A DNA stretch of 6,476 nt from Chloroflexota bacterium (GTDB lineage: Bacteria > Chloroflexota > Anaerolineae > Anaerolineales > JACQED01), in contig JACQED010000052.1 in the NCBI GenBank assembly GCA_016200785.1, positions 1-6,476 on the forward strand. The letters run 5' to 3'. The notes beneath the pieces are model-generated. The model was given only the letters and a program-made list of their open reading frames with translations, had not been told where the DNA came from and did no database searches. This document shows positions 1-4,714 of the stretch, piece after piece; the stretch's first letter is position 1; every line of letters begins with the position of its first letter. The translations under genes were made by a program, and so were the position numbers.

Positions 1-445
1 GATCCCGATACGGGCTGTCCTTTCCCGGCTCGGTCAGCGTACCGCGATGCTCGCGGATTTCGTCGGCACTAAGGTCGCCAACGTAGGCCTTGCCTTTCTT
101 GATCAATTTGACGGCGTAGTCGTACAACTGCTCGAAGTAATCCGAAGCGTAGAATAGTCGATCTTCCCAATCGTAGCCGAGCCAGCGAATGTCGGCCATG
201 ATCTGGTCTACGTATTCCTGTTCTTCTTTGACCGGATTGGTGTCGTCGAAGCGCAGGTTGCACTGGCCGCCGAAGTCGGCGGCGATGCCGAAGTCCACCG
301 CGATCGCTTTGGCGTGACCGATGTGCAAGTAACCGTTCGGCTCTGGCGGGAAGCGGGTGTGGACGCGCGAATAGCGCCCCGCGTTCAGGTCTTCGACGAC
401 GGCGGCGCGGATGAAGTCGGTGGGTTGGGGAGCGGGTTGTGTCAT
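1..445 (-). CDS. glnS: Glutaminyl-tRNA synthetase, N-terminal part (3' end outside window)
   Basis: Cytoplasmic class I aminoacyl-tRNA synthetase that charges tRNA-Gln with glutamine using ATP. The 148 visible codons start at the ATG whose complement is 443-445 and run off the left edge with no stop. The N-terminal Rossmann-fold half is clear: PPEPNGYLHIGHAK at residues 33-46 contains the HIGH ATP-binding motif (41-44), followed by NLRFDDTNPVKEE (63-75), EYV and WLGYDWED (88-95), SDYFEQLY (101-108), and RGTLTEPGKDSPYRD at the truncated end. This order and wording match GlnRS rather than GluRS. The KMSKS loop and anticodon-binding domain, and any C-terminal YqeY-like extension as in some lineages, lie outside the window. 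The start codon has no clear Shine-Dalgarno; GAGCCGGCCTCC lies just upstream. It lies co-directionally 305 bp downstream of the acyl-CoA synthetase and probably has its own promoter, which I could not place with confidence. Identity is very secure. Confidence 0.97.
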   Translation of the reverse strand, partial: MTQPAPQPTDFIRAAVVEDLNAGRYSRVHTRFPPEPNGYLHIGHAKAIAVDFGIAADFGGQCNLRFDDTNPVKEEQEYVDQIMADIRWLGYDWEDRLFYASDYFEQLYDYAVKLIKKGKAYVGDLSADEIREHRGTLTEPGKDSPYRD

Positions 446-461
446 GTGGAGGCCGGCTCGT

Positions 462-514
462 AGAGACGTTGCATGCAACGTCGGTACTGCTAGTTGCCCG
501 CAACGTCTGTACTG
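462..514. repeat. Two tandem degenerate copies of a palindromic intergenic repeat
   Basis: An 18-bp perfect palindrome, GACGTTGCATGCAACGTC, lies at 465-482. Its right arm and flank, GCAACGTCGGTACTG (475-489), recur with one mismatch as GCAACGTCTGTACTG (500-514), a period of 25 bp. The second copy is also a partial palindrome, GTTGC-CC-GCAAC (493-504). The pair therefore looks like two diverged copies of one dyad-symmetric unit about 25-28 bp long. TAGAGACGTTGC-type palindromes occur as interspersed repeats in cyanobacterial and Chloroflexi genomes as I recall them, which is family recollection. It lies within 70 bp upstream of the glnS start and so inside its likely leader, where it could form RNA hairpins. 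Confidence 0.75.
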
Positions 515-625
515 TCGGGTGCCTCAGTTTAGCACCCCACGGCATTTTACGCGACCCGCACAGTGACAGTGGGTATTTTCCTCTGAAGGTCTATTTCACT
601 TTCGGGGCAAAATCCTTGTGTAGCA

Positions 626-640
626 GGGGCGTCTCGCCCC
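626..640. repeat. Short GC-rich hairpin (GGGGCG-TCT-CGCCCC)
   Basis: A perfect 6-bp stem with a 3-nt loop. The surrounding text, GTAGCAGGGGCGTCTCGCCC, resembles interspersed palindromic units of the same style as those at 462-514. It lies downstream of the acyl-CoA synthetase stop on the minus strand, but neither strand has a T-tract after the stem, so a role as an intrinsic terminator is not supported. It sits shortly before the gltX-like segment and may mark an old insertion or recombination edge. Confidence 0.5.
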
Positions 641-676
641 GCCAAGCATTGACGCGCCAGCGGCTTGCTCACCTCC

Positions 677-784
677 CTGCCCGGCTTCGGGGAAGCGATA
701 ACCGAACCGCCCATGCGCGCTCTCGCCGACGAACTCGGCCTCAAGCCCGGTCAACTGTTCGGCATCCTCTGCGTCGCGGTCACC
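677..784 (+). pseudogene. gltX: Remnant of glutamyl-tRNA synthetase C-terminus
   Basis: The plus-strand frame at 677-784 encodes LPGFGEAITEPPMR followed by ALADELGLKPGQLFG and ILCVAVT. The core RALADELGLKPGQLFG and the end ILCVAVT closely match the conserved anticodon-binding C-terminal segment of bacterial GluRS, usually written RALAEELGLKpGQLFG.LRVAVTG. Homology is strongest at 704-784. It stops abruptly: the expected next residues (G, then roughly KVSPPLFETL) are replaced by sequence antisense to the acyl-CoA synthetase. Upstream, the frame meets a stop at 650-652. The conserved Arg in LRVAVTG is Cys here (TGC at 770-772), which fits one C-to-T change from CGC. No catalytic domain is present, so this is a fragment of at most about 36-40 codons. 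It overlaps the last 11 codons of the acyl-CoA synthetase on the other strand. Chance similarity is possible but unlikely over this length. Confidence 0.68.
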
Positions 785-2472
785 TTGTTCTCTCTTGCCA
801 GCTCTCGCCTCAGCACTTTGCCCACCGTCGTTTTGGGCAATTCACACCTGAATTCGATCTCGGCGGGCACGGCGAACCGCGCGAGTTTGTCCCGGCACCA
901 TTCGATGATTTCCTGCTCGGTGAGCGTTGCGCCGGGGCGCGGGACGATCCACGCCTTGGGCGCTTCGCCGCGATAGGAATCGGGAACGCCGGCCACGCCT
1001 ACCTCCAGCACCTTCGGGTGGGCGGAGATGACTTCCTCGACCTCGCGCGGCCATACCTGGAATCCGCTGGCCTTGATCATTTCCTTCTTGCGATCCACGA
1101 CGTAGAAGTAGCCCTCCGCGTCCATCCGCCCGATGTCGCCGGTGAACAACCACGGAGCGCCGCCGTCGCCCCGGTCGCGCAGGGCATTGGAGGTCTCCGT
1201 CGGCATTTGCCAGTAGCCCTTCATCACCTGCGGCCCGCGCAGCACGATCTCCCCGATCTCGCCGACGGGCATTTCACTTACGCCGTCGTCGAGGCTGACG
1301 ATCTCGCACTCGACATCCGGGAAGGGCAGGCCGATGGAGCCGGCCACGTTCTTGCCGAGCATCGGGTTGCAGTGGGTGGCGGTGGGCGCTTCGGAGAGGC
1401 CGTAACCTTCGAACAACCTGCCGCCGGTGAGCGCCTCGAAGCGCGTCTTGGTGTCCATCATCAGCGGCGCCGAGCCGGAGATGCAGGACCGGATCGAGCC
1501 GAGTTTCACCTTTCCGGCGATGACGTCGGGGTGATTGTTGATCGCGTTGTACAGCGTGGGCACGCCGGGGAAGATCGAGGGCTGATACTTGTTGATGTTC
1601 TCGAACAAGTCGCGCAAGTCGCGCGGGTTGGGCGCCATGACGAGCGTCGAGGCAATACAGATAGCGTGTGACATGCCGCACACCATCCCGTAGACGTGAA
1701 ACAGCGGGATCGCCATGAGCGTGACTTCGCAGCCATCTTTGGCGGTTGTCAGCCAGGCGCGCATCTGAAGCGTGTTGGCGACGAGATTGCGATGGAGCGC
1801 GACGGCTGCTTTCGGTTCGCCGGTGGTTCCGCCGCTGTATTGGAACAAGGCCACATCGTCCGGGCCGACGTTGACGTTGGGCCGGTCGCCGGCTTTGAAT
1901 CGGGCGAGCAAGTCCTGCAGCCAGACATCACCCTCGGCCAGCGTGACGTGATGGCCTTCTTTCTTTTCTTTCGCCAGCGTGAATAGAAGCCGCAGCACCG
2001 GCGGCAGGTATTCCTTGATGTTGGTGACGACAACTCTCTTGAGATTGGACCTGGGCTGTACGTCCTTAAGCCGCTTGTAGAAGTTGCTCATCACCACCGC
2101 GACCTGCGCGCCCGAGTCGCTCAGTTGGTGCTCGATCTGCGGCGCCGAGTAGAGAGGGTTGACGGCGACGACCACGCCGCCGGCCTTGAGGATGCCGTAG
2201 CAAGTGAAGACAAATTGCGGCGTGTTGGGCATGAAGATGACGACGCGGTCGCCTTTCTTCACGCCCAGGCTGGCGAGCGCGGCGGCCACGCGGTCGGTCA
2301 GTTCGTTGACCTGGGCGTAGGTAAGGCTCGCGCCCTTGAAAACGGTGCAGGCCCGCTGAGGATATTTGCGCGCACTTTCTTCCAACAGGCAGAAGAGCGG
2401 CACCGGCGGGTACGGGGCCAGCGAATGCGGCACGTCTTCGTCGTAATGCTTCAGCCAAGGTAAGCCAGACAT
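751..2472 (-). CDS. fadD: Long-chain fatty-acid--CoA ligase (AMP-forming), FadD-type
   Basis: Activates fatty acids to acyl-CoA through an acyl-adenylate, the entry step to beta-oxidation or lipid synthesis, in the cytoplasm or at the inner membrane face. The 573-residue protein has full family length and all core ANL motifs: A3 YSGGTTGEPKA (212-222), A5 GYGLSEAP (356-363), A7 TGD (444-446), the hinge DRKKEMIKASGFQVWPREVE (460-479) and the C-terminal PKTTVGKVLRREL (546-558) with catalytic Lys552. NPLYSAPQIEHQLSDSGA (105-122) is also FadD-like. A start 13 codons further upstream is possible, but GGAGGT lies 5 nt before the chosen ATG and MSGLPWLKHYDEDVP resembles usual FadD N-termini. In A3 the usual PKGA reads PKAA. 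The final residues, about VTATQRMPNS, are unlike the family and lie antisense to the gltX remnant, so the 3' end may have been rebuilt at a junction. Chain-length specificity cannot be read from the sequence. Confidence 0.93.
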   Translation of the reverse strand: MSGLPWLKHYDEDVPHSLAPYPPVPLFCLLEESARKYPQRACTVFKGASLTYAQVNELTDRVAAALASLGVKKGDRVVIFMPNTPQFVFTCYGILKAGGVVVAVNPLYSAPQIEHQLSDSGAQVAVVMSNFYKRLKDVQPRSNLKRVVVTNIKEYLPPVLRLLFTLAKEKKEGHHVTLAEGDVWLQDLLARFKAGDRPNVNVGPDDVALFQYSGGTTGEPKAAVALHRNLVANTLQMRAWLTTAKDGCEVTLMAIPLFHVYGMVCGMSHAICIASTLVMAPNPRDLRDLFENINKYQPSIFPGVPTLYNAINNHPDVIAGKVKLGSIRSCISGSAPLMMDTKTRFEALTGGRLFEGYGLSEAPTATHCNPMLGKNVAGSIGLPFPDVECEIVSLDDGVSEMPVGEIGEIVLRGPQVMKGYWQMPTETSNALRDRGDGGAPWLFTGDIGRMDAEGYFYVVDRKKEMIKASGFQVWPREVEEVISAHPKVLEVGVAGVPDSYRGEAPKAWIVPRPGATLTEQEIIEWCRDKLARFAVPAEIEFRCELPKTTVGKVLRRELARENKVTATQRMPNS

Positions 2473-2477
2473 GGGAT

Positions 2478-2483
2478 ACCTCC
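2478..2483 (-). promoter_or_regulatory. Shine-Dalgarno of the acyl-CoA synthetase
   Basis: The minus strand reads GGAGGT, a near-perfect anti-SD complement, 5 nt before the ATG at 2470-2472. It decides the start in favour of this ATG over the in-frame start 13 codons upstream. Confidence 0.85.
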
Positions 2484-2545
2484 ATCGGTTCAACGGGAGA
2501 GGCCCCGACACAGTCCTCTGGCGAGCCCGGGCTCAGGCAATTCAC

Positions 2546-2573
2546 AGTATAGCTTACAAGCGGTGCTTGTCAA
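2546..2573 (-). promoter_or_regulatory. Sigma70-type promoter for the acyl-CoA synthetase
   Basis: On the minus strand TTGACA (2568-2573, a perfect -35) is followed after 16 bp by TATACT (2546-2551, five of six -10 bases). Transcription would start near 2539, giving a leader of about 65 nt before the ATG at 2472 and including the GGAGGT site. This is the best promoter in the window and indicates that the acyl-CoA synthetase is transcribed independently of the genes to its right. The rest of the 268-bp gap (2574-2740) shows nothing definite beyond a weak CCAGCG/CGCTGG inverted repeat (2695-2700, 2717-2722). Confidence 0.75.
2556..2570. promoter_or_regulatory. Operator-like inverted repeat inside the acyl-CoA synthetase promoter
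   Basis: ACAAGC-GGT-GCTTGT is a perfect 6-bp inverted repeat with a 3-bp centre that fills most of the -35/-10 spacer and overlaps three bases of the -35. A dimeric repressor bound here would block RNA polymerase. Fatty-acid activation genes are often controlled this way by TetR- or GntR-family acyl-CoA sensors (general knowledge). No regulator gene is in the window, so the binder is unknown. Confidence 0.45.
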
Positions 2574-2740
2574 TCATCAGTCGCCAGTCCCACTGCGTCA
2601 AAGGCTATCTCTGTTGTCGCAAATGACTGGCCGGTGGCATCGTTCAGCCTCCGACGCCGTGTGAGCCGAGCGCGGCCTGCCCGGCGATCGAAGCCAGCGT
2701 TTGCCGCGAGAGTCTTCGCTGGTTCTCGAAAATCGCAACT

Positions 2741-3799
2741 CTATTCGGCGCATGTGCCGACTCGACAAGTCTTCTGCGCCGCCTCGCGGTTGATCAACGA
2801 CCACACGAATTCCAGGGCCGGCCCGGCTTCGGCGTTGGCGAGGGGGAGTGGCGTCGAGAAGACGAGCAAGCCTTCGGCGACGGGGCGAAAACCGTCGTTG
2901 ACTTCGATCTCCGCGTCGAAGCCGCGAACGTTGCCGAGGGCGTCGAGCCAGGCCATCTGCGCCGAGCCGCCGCCGTCGAATTTGATCGCGGTCGCCACGC
3001 CATACGTCTCGACGAGAAACCGCGCTAGATCAGCCGCAGTGATGCGACGGCCAACGGCCAGCACGAGCGCGTGACCGGCAGAGGCAATGCCCGCGACCGT
3101 CTGGTACTCGCGCAGGCAGGCCTCCGGCGGCAATTGCTCGGCCAGGCACGCCGCTTCATTCGGCAGCACAATGCCGCGCTGTGCGAGCATCGGGCCGCCG
3201 CTGACGGTATTGAAGAATTCACCCGCGAGATCGAATCGCCCGTAACCCGGAATCAGGCGGCCAAACGTGATCGTGCTGTCCCGCGCGACGGCCATGTAGG
3301 ATCGGATGAAGGGGACGCCGCTGTTTCCGTTGTGCGCCGGGCCGTCGAGTCGATGCCCGGCGCGGACGGTGAGACCCTCGGCCCCGTGGCTCTGGTCGAC
3401 GAAGCCGAAGTAATCGGCATTGATCGCCACGACCGCGCCACGCCGCCGGTAGCGCCTCAACATCGTCGGGATGCGCTCGAGTGGATACTTGTCGCCGGGG
3501 CAGTTGGACGAAGGATCGCGCCCGGCGGGGTTGACGCTTTTGCATTCGACGAATTTCGCCCCGTCCATGAAGCCCGGCAGCGCCGTGCCGAGATGCACGC
3601 GGGGATCGTTCAAGTCCACGAGGACGACGCTCACCACCGCTTCGCCTACGGTGTGCCGGCAGTGCCACACCCCGGCGTAAGCGGGGGGATCGCAGATGGG
3701 GATGGGGGAGTCGGCGGAGGCAGTGGGTGAGGAGAGGAGGGCGACGCCGACACACACCAGCGTGGCTGCGACGCAGCAAGCAGTTCGGAAACGACGCAT
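2741..3799 (-). CDS. Exported phosphodiester glycosidase (NAGPA/DUF2233 family)
   Basis: Belongs to the family of human NAGPA, which cleaves sugar-1-phosphodiester bonds; bacterial members are secreted and their substrates are mostly unknown. The 352-residue protein starts with a signal peptide: RRFR, a hydrophobic stretch (about residues 7-22) and an ASA-D cleavage site after residue 29. Family motifs appear in order: AINADYF (125-131, usually AINGGYF), TVSGGPMLAQRG (198-209), TVAGIASAGHALVLAVG (234-250) and FDGGGSAQMAW (274-284), the hallmark DGGGS segment that contributes to the active site. The mature part has eight cysteines (36, 47, 86, 100, 218, 228, 345, 350), an even number that fits disulfides in an extracytoplasmic protein. 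Its ATG lies 15 bp after the HNH gene stop with no clear Shine-Dalgarno, so translation may be coupled. A weak CCAGCG/CGCTGG hairpin without a T-tract lies beyond the stop. Family assignment is firm; the substrate is unknown. Confidence 0.88.
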   Translation of the reverse strand: MRRFRTACCVAATLVCVGVALLSSPTASADSPIPICDPPAYAGVWHCRHTVGEAVVSVVLVDLNDPRVHLGTALPGFMDGAKFVECKSVNPAGRDPSSNCPGDKYPLERIPTMLRRYRRRGAVVAINADYFGFVDQSHGAEGLTVRAGHRLDGPAHNGNSGVPFIRSYMAVARDSTITFGRLIPGYGRFDLAGEFFNTVSGGPMLAQRGIVLPNEAACLAEQLPPEACLREYQTVAGIASAGHALVLAVGRRITAADLARFLVETYGVATAIKFDGGGSAQMAWLDALGNVRGFDAEIEVNDGFRPVAEGLLVFSTPLPLANAEAGPALEFVWSLINREAAQKTCRVGTCAE

Positions 3800-3805
3800 A
3801 ATGCG

Positions 3806-3825
3806 CTGTCGCTCTCAGGCGACAG
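3806..3825. other. Perfect hairpin spanning the HNH gene stop, just before the glycosidase start
   Basis: CTGTCGC-TCTCAG-GCGACAG forms a 7-bp stem with a 6-nt loop. On the minus-strand mRNA the loop holds the TGA stop of the HNH gene, and the stem ends 6 nt before the glycosidase ATG. No T-tract follows, so it is not a standard terminator. It could modulate coupling between the two genes or protect an mRNA end. The structure is plain in the sequence; its function is inferred. Confidence 0.55.
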
Positions 3826-4240
3826 TAGGATGCCAGCCGCCTCTGGCCCAACGGTTGCGAGCGGCGACGATTGCGTCACGGTTCATGCGCAGCGCAACGA
3901 CTGTGGCCCGCCCAACGGCGGTGAGGCCTTCAACGCGCGTGCTGTCGAGGCTCCATTCGAGATGGTCAGACCATTGCTCAGTCCGAGGATGGAAAAGCGG
4001 CACGAATTCGCCGGTCAGGGGGTCTTCGGCCTCGGTCGAGTCGCTTTTGAATTCGTTGCACGAACGGCAGGCCAGGCACACGTTTTCAAACGAGGTATCG
4101 CCACCTTTGGAGATGGGGCGGATATGGTCGAAGGTCAGCGGAATGCCGCTGTTCGCTTCACTGGTCAAGCAATAGCCACAGCGGTGACGGTCAGCGTTCG
4201 CGATGCGGTTGCGCAGTTCTTCAGGGATGTAGATCGACAC
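3815..4240 (-). CDS. Small HNH endonuclease
   Basis: A 141-residue protein of the HNH nuclease superfamily, which cuts DNA with a beta-beta-alpha metal finger. Visible elements: a zinc-binding CGYC knuckle (Cys21, Cys24), TFDHIRPISKGGDTSFENV (36-54) with Asp38-His39 and Asn53, and CLACRSCNEFKSD (55-67) with Cys58, Cys61 and Asn62 completing the zinc site and the motif. The C-terminal part, EDPLTGEFVPLFHPRTEQWS (72-91) and GLTAVGRATVVALRMNRDAI (105-124), is characteristic of a compact HNH family that I recall from Cyanobacteria and Chloroflexi. All catalytic positions are intact. The start is GTG, 6 bp after the stop of the RHH-like gene, with only a weak GAG upstream, so translation is probably coupled to it. 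No restriction or methyltransferase gene is nearby. Its biological target is unknown; a toxin-like or mobile-element role is inference. Confidence 0.92.
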   Translation of the reverse strand: MSIYIPEELRNRIANADRHRCGYCLTSEANSGIPLTFDHIRPISKGGDTSFENVCLACRSCNEFKSDSTEAEDPLTGEFVPLFHPRTEQWSDHLEWSLDSTRVEGLTAVGRATVVALRMNRDAIVAARNRWARGGWHPTVA

Positions 4241-4246
4241 GGCGGC

Positions 4247-4651
4247 TCAAGGAGTGGGTACGTCGTGTCCTCGCCAGCGGAGAAGCAAGGCGGCATGGGC
4301 TTTGCGGAGCATGAACAAGTCAGACTCGGCTCGCAGCCTCGTCAATTCCAGCCCTTCGGTCTCGCTCAGAGTACCGCTTGAATTACGTTCGAGCAAATCA
4401 TCGTAGCGAGTCATATCGGCTTCGACCTTGCGCCCACGAACGATCTTCCACAATGCCTCGTCGTCCAGTTTGTCCATTGCGGCCAGGTCGGCTTGATATT
4501 CTGCCGGCACGTCGTCCCACGCAGGCGGGCTGCCCACCCGCAGGGCGTGGAGCATCACATCTTCAAGCGAGCGTTTTGTTGCCTGGGCCGTATAAGCCAG
4601 TCGCCGATAGAGCATTTCTGGCAGTTGCAGTGTTACGGTTTCGACTAACAT
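4247..4651 (-). CDS. Ribbon-helix-helix-like small protein paired with the HNH nuclease
   Basis: A 134-residue protein with no recognised enzymatic motif. Residues 5-40, TVTLQLPEMLYRRLAYTAQA then TKRSLEDVMLHALRVG, have the strand-helix-helix layout of ribbon-helix-helix DNA-binding antitoxins and regulators. The middle holds SPPAWDDVPAEYQADLA (41-57) and DDEALWKI (63-70). The C-terminal half, from RYDDLLERN (82-90) through TETEG-like SETEGLELTRLRAESDL (96-112) to AHAALLLRWRGHDVP (118-132), looks mostly helical and charged. The ATG has an AGAGGTG Shine-Dalgarno 6 nt upstream and a candidate promoter. The HNH gene follows after 6 bp, an order like antitoxin-then-toxin. I recall close homologues beside the same HNH family in Cyanobacteria and Chloroflexi, generally annotated as hypothetical. 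The DNA-binding role and any antitoxin function are inferred, not shown. Confidence 0.82.
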   Translation of the reverse strand: MLVETVTLQLPEMLYRRLAYTAQATKRSLEDVMLHALRVGSPPAWDDVPAEYQADLAAMDKLDDEALWKIVRGRKVEADMTRYDDLLERNSSGTLSETEGLELTRLRAESDLFMLRKAHAALLLRWRGHDVPTP

Positions 4652-4656
4652 GGCCG

Positions 4657-4663
4657 CACCTCT
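4657..4663 (-). promoter_or_regulatory. Shine-Dalgarno of the RHH-like gene
   Basis: The minus strand reads AGAGGTG, ending 5 nt before the ATG at 4649-4651. It supports that start for the RHH-like protein. Confidence 0.7.
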
Positions 4664-4672
4664 CCGAATCGC

Positions 4673-4701
4673 ATTCTACACCGTTCCTCTAAAACTGCCA
4701 T
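4673..4701 (-). promoter_or_regulatory. Candidate promoter for the RHH-HNH-glycosidase run
   Basis: On the minus strand ATGGCA (4696-4701, four of six -35 bases) and TAGAAT (4673-4678, five of six -10 bases) are 17 bp apart. They lie in the 63-bp gap after the CoA-transferase stop. Transcription would start near 4666 and give a leader of about 15 nt containing the Shine-Dalgarno. If real, it makes the three genes to the left a unit independent of the CoA-transferase. Confidence 0.45.
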
Positions 4702-4714
4702 TTCATATCTGATC

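Larger units (their letters stand above)
446..750. other. Intergenic region between the acyl-CoA synthetase and glnS, with mosaic palindromes and a gltX remnant
   Basis: No intact gene is supported in this 305-bp stretch. It holds, from left to right: a pair of degenerate palindromic repeats (462-514); a weak inverted repeat GGGTGC/GCACCC with a 9-nt loop (517-522 and 532-537); a TAAAAT -10-like hexamer on the minus strand (about 542-547) without a convincing -35; a short CAGTG-A-CAGTG direct repeat (about 560-571); a GC hairpin (626-640); and, from about 677, sequence that looks like the end of gltX on the plus strand. The 65-codon minus-strand frame at 547-744 resembles no family I know and spans the gltX-like segment, so it is not called. 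Confidence 0.7.

Noticed and set aside
517..537. GGGTGC/GCACCC stem upstream of glnS as a riboswitch or T-box
   Set aside because: The stem is short and isolated, and no T-box or specifier-loop features are visible.
542..547. TAAAAT as a glnS promoter -10
   Set aside because: No acceptable -35 lies 16-18 bp upstream; CTGTCA is only 14 bp away.
547..744. 65-codon minus-strand frame between the acyl-CoA synthetase and glnS
   Set aside because: It matches no family I know, has no clear ribosome-binding site, and overlaps the plus-strand gltX-like segment and a repeat-like hairpin.
439..1671. 410-codon plus-strand frame
   Set aside because: It runs through the glnS start region, the palindromic repeats and then antisense to the acyl-CoA synthetase; such long antisense frames are common in GC-rich genes. 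Only the gltX-like stretch, in another frame, has family character.
2695..2722. CCAGCG/CGCTGG inverted repeat after the glycosidase gene as a terminator
   Set aside because: The stem is only 6 bp with a 16-nt loop and no T-tract follows on the minus strand.
2598..2804. 68-codon minus-strand frame overlapping the glycosidase 3' end
   Set aside because: Its composition is arginine- and serine-rich like a shadow frame, it overlaps the glycosidase gene, and it has no recognised motif.
3071..4381. Long plus-strand frames opposite the glycosidase, HNH and RHH-like genes
   Set aside because: They are mirror frames of well-supported minus-strand genes and show no recognisable domains.
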